From Nocardia sp. BMG111209 (lineage in GTDB: Bacteria; Actinomycetota; Actinomycetes; Mycobacteriales; Mycobacteriaceae): DNA of 64,000 bases. Made by a program: the position numbers and the translations under genes. The DNA is taken from positions 4,526,001-4,590,000 of the forward strand of contig NZ_KB907307.1 in the NCBI RefSeq assembly GCF_000381925.1, given 5' to 3'. Position 1 is the stretch's first letter. The number at the start of each line of letters is the position of its first letter. Of this stretch, positions 35,623-44,666 are shown one piece after another. Below the pieces are notes generated by a model that did no database searches, was not told the origin of the DNA, and worked only from the letters and a program-made list of their open reading frames with translations.

Positions 35623-36560
35623 TTCGTTCCCTCCGTGGTCCCCACCGCCGCCACCGGCGGCTCGACGACATGTCTGCGCAGGAACCGGATCTGGTGGCGC
35701 ATCGCGGATTCGAAATACGGATTGCCCGCGAACAGGCCGAAGTGGTCGCACGGATAGTGCCGCACCTCGGCCCGCGCCTTGAATCCGGCCTGTGCGGCGG
35801 CGTGCGGCGGCGCGGCCCGGTCGAAGTCGGCGATCTGCATCAGCACCGGCGCCTGGATGCGATCGGCGTGCCGATCGGCGCGGAAACCGCCCAGTTCCAG
35901 CCCGACCGCGGCGTCGACCTCGTTGCGCCAGGTGGGGCCGGCCAGCGCGAGATAGTCCTCGTAGTAGCCCGGCGCGGTGAGCGCCGCATCGGAACCGGGC
36001 CGGCCGACCAGCGGGATCATCGTCGGACGGCCGCCGAACCGGCCCGCGAACCCACTGCGCGCCGCGGTCACCGCGGAGCGGGCCAGTGCGGCGGATCCGT
36101 TCTGCGCCAACGCGACCCGGCCCGCGGCCGGACCGCTGACCAGCGGCACCAGCGCGACGACGGCACGGATGTCGCTGCGCTCGGCGGCGATGGACAGCAC
36201 GTGCCCGGCCCCCATCGAGATACCCCACAGCACGATCCGGCCGGGATCGACGCCGGGCTGCCGGGCGGCCGTGGCGACGGCCGCGCGATAGTCGTCGATC
36301 TGGCCGGCGACCGAAACACGCTGCCGTGGTTCACCTTCCGAGGCGCCGAAGCCGCGGTAGTCGAAGGCGAGGGCCGCCAGGCCCGCCTCCCGCAGGGCAC
36401 GGGCGAACGGAACCAGCCCGGAATCCTTGGTACCGCCGAAACCGTGCGCCATCACCACGGCGGGCACCCCGCCCGGCCGCGGCTCCGGCGCGAAGAACCA
36501 GGCGTCGCAGGTGGTTCCGTGGCTGGTGAAGGACAGTTGCCGATAGTCTGCGTCGGTCAT
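35619..36560 (-). CDS. Alpha/beta hydrolase of the mymA-like operon
   Basis: 313 residues. VVMAHGFGGTKDSGL (oxyanion region, 35-49), DYRGFGASEG, nucleophile WGISMGAG (Ser 115), and a late CDHFGLF (catalytic His near 283). This is the dienelactone/X-Pro-type hydrolase pattern, not the HGGG pattern of LipR, so it is functionally analogous rather than orthologous to the mycobacterial mymA esterase. It overlaps both neighbours by four bases. Confidence 0.88.
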   Translation of the reverse strand: MTDADYRQLSFTSHGTTCDAWFFAPEPRPGGVPAVVMAHGFGGTKDSGLVPFARALREAGLAALAFDYRGFGASEGEPRQRVSVAGQIDDYRAAVATAARQPGVDPGRIVLWGISMGAGHVLSIAAERSDIRAVVALVPLVSGPAAGRVALAQNGSAALARSAVTAARSGFAGRFGGRPTMIPLVGRPGSDAALTAPGYYEDYLALAGPTWRNEVDAAVGLELGGFRADRHADRIQAPVLMQIADFDRAAPPHAAAQAGFKARAEVRHYPCDHFGLFAGNPYFESAMRHQIRFLRRHVVEPPVAAVGTTEGTK

Positions 36561-37927
36561 CGGCGGACTCCCGTCTCGGTGGCGGCGACCTCGGCCCAGC
36601 GCGGGGCGCCCTGGGCCCGGGCCCGGCGCGCGCCGGTCGGTATCTCGCGGGTCCGCATATCGTGTTCGTAGATGAAGTAGTCGACCTGCTGGGTGTGCCG
36701 CGGCCGGTCCAGCATGTGCCCGGTGTAGCGCTGCTGATCGGCGACGATGACGCGGCGCATCTCGTTCTCGGACGGCAGCCGGTAGTGGCCGACCGCGTAC
36801 GCGCCGATGAGCCGCGCCTGACATTCGACGAACGGGAACAGGGTCGGCGTGGACTGCGCGAAACCGGCGAACACCAGATCGTCGATGCCGGGCAGGAACA
36901 TTCGCTTGTAGAGGTCGATCCGGTTGTCCGGGGCGCTGATGAAGTCCGGGTCGAAGAACGGGAAGGTGATGTTGTAACCCGTTGCATAGACGGCGATGTC
37001 GAAGTCGGCACCGGTGCCGTCGGTGAAATGCGCTGTGCGGCCGTCGAAACGGGCGATGTCCGGCTTCGGGATCACGTCCCCGGACCCCAGCCGCAGCGGC
37101 AGTTCGACCGACTGGGTCGGATGTGCCTCGAAGAGTTTGTGATTCGGGGTGGGCAGGCCGTAGTTCTCCGGTCGCCCGGAGGTCAGGGGATGGCCCCACT
37201 GCACGAGTTTGCGCTGCCAGGACAGCGGCAGATACGGCGTGGTGCGGTAGTACTTGTCCGCGGGCCGGCCCGCGATGTACTTCGGCACGATCCAGGCCCC
37301 GGAGCGCGTCGACAGGGTCAGGGTGTTGCCCAGCGCCTTCGAGGACAGTTCGACCGCGATGTCGGCGGCGCTGTTGCCGAGGCCGACCACGAGGATGCGC
37401 TTGTTCCGGAAGTCCAACGGAGTGGCCGGATCGATGTAGTGGTGCGCGTGCAGCGTCTCGCCGGTGAATTCGCCCGGGAATTCGGGATATCGCGGATCCC
37501 AGTGATGCCCGTTGGCCACCACCAGCAGGTCGAAGTGCCGCACCTCGCCGCGCTGGGTCTCGAGCTCCCAGCCGCCTCCGGGCAGCCGGCGCGCGGCGGT
37601 GACACCGTTGCGGAATTCGATGGCGCCGCCGAGATCGAAAGCGTCGCAATAGGAATCGAGGTACTGCTTGATCTGGGTGTGGTGCGGGAAGTCGGGATAG
37701 TCCGCGGGCATCGGGAAGTCGCGGAACGAGAGCCGATGCTTCGAGGTGTCGATGTGCAGCGATCGGTACGCGCTGCTGTGCCCGTTGGGATTGCCGAACG
37801 CCCAGTTACCGCCCACGCGGTCGGAGGACTCGAAGCAGACGTACGGGACACCGTAGTCCGCGAGCATCTTGCTCGCGGTCAGGCCACTGATTCCGGCGCC
37901 GATCACCGCGGTGCGCGGTTGATACAT
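36557..37927 (-). CDS. Flavin-containing monooxygenase
   Basis: 456 residues. FAD site AVIGAGISGLTASK (7-20), FMO signature FxGxxxHxxxY as FTGETLHAHHY (about 155-165), NADP site ILVVGLGNSAADIAVEL (about 175-191) and the ATGYN motif near 325. Class B FMOs insert one oxygen into heteroatoms or carbonyls. First gene of the operon FMO, hydrolase, SDR, ADH, desaturase. A near-perfect palindrome lies 22 bases upstream, shared with the divergent TetR gene. Confidence 0.93.
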   Translation of the reverse strand: MYQPRTAVIGAGISGLTASKMLADYGVPYVCFESSDRVGGNWAFGNPNGHSSAYRSLHIDTSKHRLSFRDFPMPADYPDFPHHTQIKQYLDSYCDAFDLGGAIEFRNGVTAARRLPGGGWELETQRGEVRHFDLLVVANGHHWDPRYPEFPGEFTGETLHAHHYIDPATPLDFRNKRILVVGLGNSAADIAVELSSKALGNTLTLSTRSGAWIVPKYIAGRPADKYYRTTPYLPLSWQRKLVQWGHPLTSGRPENYGLPTPNHKLFEAHPTQSVELPLRLGSGDVIPKPDIARFDGRTAHFTDGTGADFDIAVYATGYNITFPFFDPDFISAPDNRIDLYKRMFLPGIDDLVFAGFAQSTPTLFPFVECQARLIGAYAVGHYRLPSENEMRRVIVADQQRYTGHMLDRPRHTQQVDYFIYEHDMRTREIPTGARRARAQGAPRWAEVAATETGVRR

Positions 37928-37948
37928 CCATGGATCCTTTCCACGCTG

Positions 37949-37974
37949 TAGACAGGTTTGAAAATCTGTCTACT
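37949..37974. promoter_or_regulatory. TetR operator between FMO operon and regulator
   Basis: 26-bp near-perfect palindrome with outer arms GTAGACAG (37949-37956) and CTGTCTAC (37967-37974); inner TTT and AAA also pair. A smaller palindrome TTTTCGCGAAAA lies at 38012-38023. Position in the divergent region indicates control of both units. Confidence 0.7.
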
Positions 37975-38063
37975 GGGGCCAGGATGGCAGATACCGTCGG
38001 TCATCGACAGGTTTTCGCGAAAATGCGCCGGAGGGTGGGCGCACCGGCACGGAAGCGAGGCGC

Positions 38064-38666
38064 ATGACCGAGGCAACGGCCACCGAGGTGACCGACCGGC
38101 TGGTGACGGCCGCCCAGACATTGCTGGCGCGCAAGGGAATTCGCGCCACCACCGTCAGCGAGGTGGCCGAGGAGGCCGGGGTGTCGCGCGCCTGGCTGTA
38201 CCGGCACTTCCCGGACAAGCCGACGCTGCTCGGCGCGGCCATCGTGCGGCTGGCCGACCGGATGTCCGCCGACGCGCGGGCCGAACTGGACGCCATCGAC
38301 ACCTTCGCCGGGCAACTGGCGGCCGGTGTACGCATCGGCCGGCGCGCCTTCGACGATCCGGGCACGCTGGTGATGCGGTTGCGCCGCACCGAACCCGAGG
38401 AGTTCGCGGCCTGCGCCGGCGCGGGCGTGTCGGGGATGGTCCCCGAACTCGCGGACTTCTGGCGGCCCTACGTGGCGGCCGCGGCCGCCCGCGGGGAGAT
38501 CCATCCCGGGCACGATCCGGCCGAGGTCGCGGAATGGGTGGCGCGCGTGCTGATCAGCCTCGGCACCGTCCCCGGCGATACCGTCGACCCCGACGACCAG
38601 GAGGACCTGCTGCGCCAGATCCGGCGCTACGTGTTGCCCGGCCTGCAGGCGGACCCGCACCGCTGA
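38064..38666 (+). CDS. TetR-family regulator of the mymA-like locus
   Basis: 200 residues. HTH at about 12-58: VTAAQTLLARKGIRATTVSEVAEEAGVSRAWLYRHFPDKPTLL. The C-terminal ligand domain is helical. It is divergent from the FMO operon and lies upstream of the acyl-CoA ligase; a GACAG/CTGTC motif occurs before both targets. The mycobacterial mymA operon uses an AraC-type regulator (VirS) instead. Confidence 0.92.
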   Translation: MTEATATEVTDRLVTAAQTLLARKGIRATTVSEVAEEAGVSRAWLYRHFPDKPTLLGAAIVRLADRMSADARAELDAIDTFAGQLAAGVRIGRRAFDDPGTLVMRLRRTEPEEFAACAGAGVSGMVPELADFWRPYVAAAAARGEIHPGHDPAEVAEWVARVLISLGTVPGDTVDPDDQEDLLRQIRRYVLPGLQADPHR

Positions 38667-38727
38667 ATCCGGCCGGCCGCGGTCCCCCGAATCCGTTGTC
38701 CGCCGGATACACCCGTGCTATGTTCCA

Positions 38728-38737
38728 GACAGCTGTC
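38728..38737. promoter_or_regulatory. GACAGCTGTC palindrome before the acyl-CoA ligase
   Basis: Ten-base perfect palindrome in the context CCAGACAGCTGTCCAC, about 90 bases before the ligase ATG. Half-sites equal those of the operator at 37949-37974. Confidence 0.4.
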
Positions 38738-38824
38738 CACTCTCATGTCCCGAAGTGCCGGTGGCGCGCGGAGCGCCGCCGATATCGGCGACCGACAGCC
38801 AGGGCTCCCTTCGAAGGACATCGC

Positions 38825-40552
38825 ATGCAGAAGAGCAATCTGTCGGATCCCGCCGAGGTCATGGCGTGTTATCGCGAGTTCGAGCGCGAATTGACCGCGG
38901 CGGGCGGCCCGTTCGAGACCGTGGTGGTCGACCCGAATGACGGCGGCCCTGTGCGCAGCTACCGGTACGCCGCGCCGAACTTCTACGCGGCCGTCGCGGA
39001 GCTCGAAACCCGTTTCCGGGACCACGTTCTGGTGACCGACGAGTCCGGCAGCGCCACGTATCACGAGATTCTCGACCGCGCCCGGCGGCTGGCGACGGCC
39101 CTGTACGACCGCTACCGGATCGGCCCCGGCGACCGGGTCGGCATCATGATGGCGAACCGGTCGGAGTATCTGGTCGTCCTGTTCGCGGCGGCCCGGCTCG
39201 GCGCGGTGGCGGTGCTCTACAACAGCCGGGGCAGCGCGGCCGAGATCGCCGCGGCGACCGCCGATGTGCCCAGCGCCGTCGTCGTCGCCGACCCCAGGCG
39301 CCTCGAGATCCTGCGCGAGGTCGCCCCCGGCGCCACCCTGATCACCACGAATTCGACCGGGCCGGAGGATGTTCCGGCCCTCGGCGACCTGATCGACCGG
39401 GCCGGCGATACCGCGGCGCGGCATCCGGCGACGGCCGACGCCACCTGCCTGATCCTGTTCACCTCCGGTACCTCGGGACGGGCCAAAGGTGTTGCCCTGA
39501 CCCATCGCAACATCGGCAACGTCGTGCTGAACATGAAGTTCGTGTCCGAGTGCAACATTCGGTTCGCGTCCCGGCAGTACGGGATCGGGGTCGACGACCT
39601 GCGGTCGTTCACGCCCGCCATGTCCCCGCTGCTGGTGTTCCCGCTGTTCCACGTCTCCGGACTGGCCGGACTGCTCATCGCGATGAACACCGGCGGGCAG
39701 ATCGTCACCATGAGCCGGTGGGTTCCGGCGCACGCCGCGGGCCTCGTCGAGAGATATCGGCTCACGCTGGTGGCCGGCCCGCCGCTGGCCGTCGACGAGT
39801 TGCTCGCCGAACCCGATGCCGCGCAACGGTTGTCGTCGCTGGTGAATCTCGCGCCGGGTGGTCAGGCCAACCCGCCGAACGTGTCCCGGCGCATCGCGGA
39901 CACGCTGCCCGCCGCCCAGCGCAGCGTCGGCTGGGGCATGACCGAGACCGGCGGCAGCGTGTGCACCGCGAACGGCATTCTGCTGGCGGCATTTCCGGAC
40001 ACTCTGGGCCCGATGAGCCCGACGATGGATGTGCGGGTGGTGGACGCGACCGGAAATCCGTTGCCGGCCGGCGCCGTCGGCGAACTGGAACTGCGCGGCG
40101 GACTGGTCGCGCGCGGATACCTCGGCCCGGCCGCGGACGCCGGCGCCTTCCACGACGATTGGCTGCGCACCGGCGACATCGGCCGTCTGGACCGGTACGG
40201 CCTGGTCTACATCGTGGATCGCAGCAAGGACATCATCATCGCCGCGGGCGAGAACATCTCCTGCCTCGAGGTCGAATCCGTCCTCGCCGCGACCGACGAA
40301 TTCGTGGAGGTGGCCGTCTTCGGCGTACCGGATCGGCGGCTCGGCGAGCGCGTCGTGGCCGCGGTCACGCTGCGCGCCGGCGTCTCGCTCACCGCCGAGG
40401 ACATCCGGGAACTGGCCGGCCGCAGCCTGCCCGGCTACAAGGTCCCGGCCGAGATCGTCTTCGATATGAGCCCCCTGCCGCGCAATGCCACCGGCAAACT
40501 GCTCAAACGCGAACTGCGGGCCCGCTACCTCGCCGCCGATCCGGCATCCTGA
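38825..40552 (+). CDS. Acyl-CoA synthetase (FadD-type AMP-binding enzyme)
   Basis: 575 residues. ATP loop LILFTSGTSGRAKGVALTHRN (about 212-232), VFPLFHVSGLAG, GWGMTETGG near 378, WLRTGDIGRLDRYG near 443, and the C-terminal lysine in NATGKLLKRE near 560. It would activate a fatty or aromatic acid to acyl-AMP and then acyl-CoA. In mymA-type loci this corresponds to FadD13. ATG 38825 with AAGGA upstream. The N-terminal 50 residues are less conserved-looking. The substrate cannot be read from sequence. Confidence 0.93.
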   Translation: MQKSNLSDPAEVMACYREFERELTAAGGPFETVVVDPNDGGPVRSYRYAAPNFYAAVAELETRFRDHVLVTDESGSATYHEILDRARRLATALYDRYRIGPGDRVGIMMANRSEYLVVLFAAARLGAVAVLYNSRGSAAEIAAATADVPSAVVVADPRRLEILREVAPGATLITTNSTGPEDVPALGDLIDRAGDTAARHPATADATCLILFTSGTSGRAKGVALTHRNIGNVVLNMKFVSECNIRFASRQYGIGVDDLRSFTPAMSPLLVFPLFHVSGLAGLLIAMNTGGQIVTMSRWVPAHAAGLVERYRLTLVAGPPLAVDELLAEPDAAQRLSSLVNLAPGGQANPPNVSRRIADTLPAAQRSVGWGMTETGGSVCTANGILLAAFPDTLGPMSPTMDVRVVDATGNPLPAGAVGELELRGGLVARGYLGPAADAGAFHDDWLRTGDIGRLDRYGLVYIVDRSKDIIIAAGENISCLEVESVLAATDEFVEVAVFGVPDRRLGERVVAAVTLRAGVSLTAEDIRELAGRSLPGYKVPAEIVFDMSPLPRNATGKLLKRELRARYLAADPAS

Positions 40553-40568
40553 CCGCGTGGACCGGCCA

Positions 40569-41183
40569 TCAGTCCGTGTAGCCGGCCTGGGCCAGAATCG
40601 CGGTGCCCATCCAGCGGCGCAGATAGCGCTCGAGTTCGGCGTCGGTGCGCGGCGGATCGCCGGGGGCGAGGAAGAACGACTGCATGATGCGCAGCAGGAA
40701 TTCGACGAGTTCGGCCAGCGCCGCGTCGTCGTAACCGTGGCTCTCCCAGTCGACGTCGAACCGCCGGATCATGGTCATGCCGAAGGCGCGGGCCTCGCCG
40801 GAGGTGAGACCCTCCGGCCGGCGGTTGGAATAGCTGCCGGACAACAGAATTCCGAGATGCGGGATGCGGGACACCTCGTCGAGGGCGTACACGACGCCCT
40901 GGGTCATCGCCTCGGCCGGATCGGTGATCCCGGCGACGCGCGCCGCCAGCCGGTCGAGGAATTCGTCCACCGAGGTGAGCGCGGCCGCCCGCATCAGAGC
41001 GTCCGAACTGGGAAAGTACCGGTACACCGTCTGCCGGATGACACCGAGCGATTCGGCCACCTCGGCGATGTTGACCTCCGCGCCGGTCCGCGTGATCAGT
41101 TCGACGGCAGCGGCGACGATGCGACGGGAGGCCTCCTCGTCGCTGTCCGGCGGGCTTCCGCCCCAACCCCGTCGTCGTGCCAC
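40569..41183 (-). CDS. TetR-family regulator
   Basis: 204 residues, GTG start. HTH: IVAAAVELITRTGAEVNIAEVAESLGVIRQTVYRYFPSSDALMRAA (about 22-67). It is divergent from the metal-dependent hydrolase gene at 41351 with a 9-bp-arm palindrome between, and convergent with the acyl-CoA ligase. Confidence 0.92.
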   Translation of the reverse strand: MARRRGWGGSPPDSDEEASRRIVAAAVELITRTGAEVNIAEVAESLGVIRQTVYRYFPSSDALMRAAALTSVDEFLDRLAARVAGITDPAEAMTQGVVYALDEVSRIPHLGILLSGSYSNRRPEGLTSGEARAFGMTMIRRFDVDWESHGYDDAALAELVEFLLRIMQSFFLAPGDPPRTDAELERYLRRWMGTAILAQAGYTD

Positions 41184-41270
41184 TGCCCGCTTCCTCGCCC
41201 TCGACGTCCCGCAGGAATCTTACGGCCGGATCGCCGCCGGTCGGCGCACGGTCGAGCGACTCCCGCAAAG

Positions 41271-41304
41271 CGATCATACGAACATACGTCCATCTGTATG
41301 ATCG
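41271..41304. promoter_or_regulatory. Palindromic operator between TetR and hydrolase genes
   Basis: Arms CGATCATAC (41271-41279) and GTATGATCG (41296-41304) are perfect, with a 16-base spacer that contains another CATACG copy. It lies 47 bases before the hydrolase start. Confidence 0.65.
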
Positions 41305-41350
41305 TCTCGAACGGTGGCGGCGTGGGCCGGAGCCGAGGGAGGTACAGCAG

Positions 41351-42280
41351 GTGACCGAATTGCAGATCCGGAAGATGCGCTTCGCCTTCGCGGATTACGA
41401 CGTGCCGTTCCTGTGGAACGAGGAGAATCCCGCCTTCTCCTCCATGGCCAATGCGGTGTCGTTCCTGGCCATCGGCTTCGAGAAGATGATCGTGCAGATG
41501 ATCCGCGAGGCGAAGCCGCTGTTCACCGATCCGGTGATCGCCGCGGAGGCCGAGGCGTTCGTGCGGCAGGAGGGTCAGCATTCGACCGCGCACCGCCAGC
41601 ACGTCGCGGGCCTCATCCGCTCGTATCCGGGCCTGCGCGAAACGCTGGACCGGGTGATCGGCGAATTCGACGACCTCACCGCGAATACGCCCCTGAAATA
41701 CCGGCTCGCCTACACCGCGGATCTGGAGGCGACCTTCACCCCGGTGTTCAAATTGATGCTCGATCACGACGCGACCCTGTTCGCGCTGGGCGACGACCGG
41801 GTGGCGTCGCTTTTCCTGTGGCATTTCGTCGAGGAGGTCGAACATCGCAGTTCGGCGTTGATCATCTTCGACGCGGTCGTCGGCAGCGATCTCTACCGGA
41901 TGCGGATGGCGCCGTCGATCTTCCGGCATGTCATGCGGACGATCCGGATCGCCTGCCGCGGTTTCAACGAGCATGTGCCGCTCGCGGACCGGCAGGTCGA
42001 CGCGATGTCGATGTTCGCCACCCACCGGTTCCGGCGACGGCTCGGGCGCGTCGTGCCGGCGCTGCGGATCTCCGATCGGGGCACGATGCCGCGGGCCTTC
42101 GATTCGCTGCCGGTGCGGGAACAGCTCGTCGCGCTGTCCGGGGTCGTCCGCAGCCAGCTGCCCGGCCACGATCCCCGGCACGAGAACCTGCCCGCGCTCG
42201 CCGATCGGTGGTTCCGCCGGTTCGACGAGGGTTACGACGTCACGCGGTGGTACACCGCCGATCAGCCGGTCCGGCACTAG
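41351..42280 (+). CDS. Metal-dependent hydrolase, ferritin-like (PF10118 type)
   Basis: 309 residues. GTG start with GGGAGG eight bases upstream. Paired Glu/His motifs within predicted long helices suggest a dimetal site: EAEAFVRQEGQHSTAHRQH (about 80) and LFLWHFVEEVEHRSSALIIFDA (about 155-176). This is the predicted metal-dependent hydrolase family widespread in mycolata and proteobacteria, biochemical role unclear. It heads a plus-strand run with a membrane protein and an LLM flavin enzyme. Confidence 0.82.
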   Translation: MTELQIRKMRFAFADYDVPFLWNEENPAFSSMANAVSFLAIGFEKMIVQMIREAKPLFTDPVIAAEAEAFVRQEGQHSTAHRQHVAGLIRSYPGLRETLDRVIGEFDDLTANTPLKYRLAYTADLEATFTPVFKLMLDHDATLFALGDDRVASLFLWHFVEEVEHRSSALIIFDAVVGSDLYRMRMAPSIFRHVMRTIRIACRGFNEHVPLADRQVDAMSMFATHRFRRRLGRVVPALRISDRGTMPRAFDSLPVREQLVALSGVVRSQLPGHDPRHENLPALADRWFRRFDEGYDVTRWYTADQPVRH

Positions 42281-42302
42281 CGCGGCGCAGAGAAGGTAGA
42301 CG

Positions 42303-43448
42303 ATGTCCGAACACTGTTCTCCCACATTCGATCAGCTCGCCACCGAACTCGGCTTCTCCTGCCGGACCGCGGGCGGCCTCGTCGAATTCCGCAATCCCTT
42401 CGCCCTGCAGAACTGGACGCTGCCGGTACTCGAGGTGTGCGTCATCCTCGGCGCGATACTGACGTTGATCTACGCGATCCAGCGCCTGCGCCGCCACGGC
42501 GATCCCACCAATCTCGTGCTGTGGTTGGGCGCGACCGCCTATCTGTTCATCATCGAACCGCCGCTGTATTTCCCGGCCGCGTTCGGGATCGGCGGCCACG
42601 TCGACACGATGTTCGCGCACAACGTGTTCACCGTCGATTTCCTGTGGGGGCGGCTGCCGCTGTACATCGTGGCGATCTATCCGTTCATGGCCACGCTGGC
42701 CTTCGAAACCGTACGCATGCTCGGCGTTTTCCGCCGCTACGGGGTACCGGTGGGCGCCGTGTGCGTGGGCTTCGTCCATCACGCCTATTACGAGGTCTTC
42801 GATCAGCTCGGACCGCAGTTGCGCTGGTGGGAATGGTCGACCGGTAATTCGCTGAATCGGCCCATGTTCGATTCGGTGCCGCTGTCGAGTGTGGTGGTGT
42901 TCGCGGCGCTGTGGCCGATGTCGCTGGCGCTGTGCGTGCAGTACTTCGTCGGCCGCCACGTCGATGCCGGAAGACGGCTGCCCGCAGGACAATTGGTGTG
43001 GCGCACGATCGTGATCGGGGTGCTGGGCGCGCTGGGCACCTTCGTACTGCCGTTGCCCGCCACGGTTTTCGGCGCGAACGACATCACCGTCCGGGGTGTG
43101 CTCTACGCCGCCGAACTGATCGTGCTCAGCGCCGTCGCGATCGTCGTCCTGATCCGGCAGTGGTTCGCGCTCCGCCGCGGCGACGGTGCACCGATCTACG
43201 CGAATCCCGTCGTGCGGGCGTACGGGGTGGTGTATCTGGGAATCATGCTGCTGCTGTGGGCGACTGCGTTGCCGGACTTCCTGCACACCACCCACGGCTG
43301 GGCGCGCAACGGCGGCCCGACCGGTAGCGCCTGGTACACCGTGGTCTGCTTCGCCGTCGCGATCCTGTGCGGCGCAGCGGTATTCGACCTCCGGCGCCGA
43401 CGGACCGCGGTACCGGAGCCGGCCGGGGCGGCGGCGGTCACCGGTTGA
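42303..43448 (+). CDS. Polytopic membrane protein of unknown function
   Basis: 381 residues with about eight hydrophobic segments (around 40-62, 75-92, 115-140, 150-168, 195-218, 235-258, 265-285, 305-325, 340-360). Conserved-looking polar features sit in the membrane region: FVHHAYYEVFDQLGPQLRWWEW and an Asn/Asp-rich loop. The cytoplasmic tail is RRRRTAVPEPAG. Family not recognised with confidence. It starts 22 bases after the metal-dependent hydrolase and is probably co-transcribed. Confidence 0.82.
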   Translation: MSEHCSPTFDQLATELGFSCRTAGGLVEFRNPFALQNWTLPVLEVCVILGAILTLIYAIQRLRRHGDPTNLVLWLGATAYLFIIEPPLYFPAAFGIGGHVDTMFAHNVFTVDFLWGRLPLYIVAIYPFMATLAFETVRMLGVFRRYGVPVGAVCVGFVHHAYYEVFDQLGPQLRWWEWSTGNSLNRPMFDSVPLSSVVVFAALWPMSLALCVQYFVGRHVDAGRRLPAGQLVWRTIVIGVLGALGTFVLPLPATVFGANDITVRGVLYAAELIVLSAVAIVVLIRQWFALRRGDGAPIYANPVVRAYGVVYLGIMLLLWATALPDFLHTTHGWARNGGPTGSAWYTVVCFAVAILCGAAVFDLRRRRTAVPEPAGAAAVTG

Positions 43449-43501
43449 CCGTCCGGCCGGTTCCGGGCCGGTCACAGTCGATACGAGCGAGGAAATCCAT
43501 T

Positions 43502-44530
43502 GTGAGGGTGCATCTTCAGATAGACGGAGCGCCGGACGCGGTCGCCCGGCACGCACGGGAGATCGCGGAGCTGGGCGTGGACGGGCTGTTCACCTTCGAG
43601 GGACCGCACGACGCGTTCTTCCCGCTGGTCGTGGCCGCGGGCACGGTGGACGTGGACCTGATGACCAATGTCGCCATCGCCGGTCCGCGCAGTCCGCTGC
43701 ATCTGGCCCACGCCGCCTGGGATCTGCAGAGTTACAGCGGGGGCCGGTTCCGGCTCGGTCTGGGCTCGCAGATCAAGGTGCACATCGAGCGGCGCTACGG
43801 CGCCCGCTGGGACCGGCCCGCCGCGCGGATGGCCGAGACGGTGCGAGCCGTCAAGGCCATCCTGGCGGCATGGGAAGGTAAGGCACCGTTGAACTTTCGC
43901 GGCGAATTCTTCACCCACACCCTGATGCCGCCGAATTTCGATCCCGGGCCGAACCCGTACGGTCCGCCGCCGGTGCTGCTCGGCGCGCTCGGACCGGTGA
44001 TGACCCGCACCGCCGCGGAGGTGGCCGACGGCCTGCTGGTCATGCCGTTCCATTCGAAACGCCATGTCGCCGAACGCACGATCCCGGCGGTCGAGGCGGG
44101 ACTGCGGCGCGCGGGCCGGGATGCGGCGGAATTCGCGATCATCGCGCAGGCGATGGTCGCCGTGGGCCGCGACGAACCGCAGCTGACCCGGGCGGTGGAT
44201 GCCGTGGGCCGGTTGATCGCGTTCTACGGCTCGACACCCGCCTACGCACCGGTCCTCGAGGTGGAGGGCTGGGCCGCGCTGATGCCCGAGCTGAACGCGC
44301 TGTCGAAGGCCGGCCGCTACCCCGAGATGCGTGCGTTGATCACGCCGGAGATGGTCGCGACGATCGCCGTCGTCGGCACACCCGAACAGTGCGCCGAACA
44401 GATCCGCGACCGGTTCGGCCGGTACGCCGACGAGGTGTGCTGCTATTTCCCGGGTTACGCCGCCGAACCCGCCGATATCGCCGATCTGGTCGCGGCGCTG
44501 CGCCGTGTGCCGGCGCCGGCCGGGCCCTGA
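43502..44530 (+). CDS. LLM-class flavin-dependent (probably F420) oxidoreductase
   Basis: 342 residues, luciferase-like TIM barrel. GVDGLFTFEGPHDAFFPLVVAA, VDVDLMTNVAIAGPRSPLHLAHAAWDLQSYSGGRFRLGLGSQ and VLLGALGPVMTRTAAEVADGLLVMPF are typical for the F420-dependent branch. GAGGAAA before GTG 43502. Substrate unknown. Third gene of the 41351 run. Confidence 0.9.
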   Translation: MRVHLQIDGAPDAVARHAREIAELGVDGLFTFEGPHDAFFPLVVAAGTVDVDLMTNVAIAGPRSPLHLAHAAWDLQSYSGGRFRLGLGSQIKVHIERRYGARWDRPAARMAETVRAVKAILAAWEGKAPLNFRGEFFTHTLMPPNFDPGPNPYGPPPVLLGALGPVMTRTAAEVADGLLVMPFHSKRHVAERTIPAVEAGLRRAGRDAAEFAIIAQAMVAVGRDEPQLTRAVDAVGRLIAFYGSTPAYAPVLEVEGWAALMPELNALSKAGRYPEMRALITPEMVATIAVVGTPEQCAEQIRDRFGRYADEVCCYFPGYAAEPADIADLVAALRRVPAPAGP

Positions 44531-44666
44531 TCCGGCGGTCGTGCGCCCGCGAGATCACCGCCGGGTGCGCGCATGCCGGTGCCCGGACGGCGAACGGCGG
44601 CTGAATTCGAGGTCGCGAGCCCCGGGCGCGACATTCCGGATGGACCGGACCCATTAGCCTTGCCCC

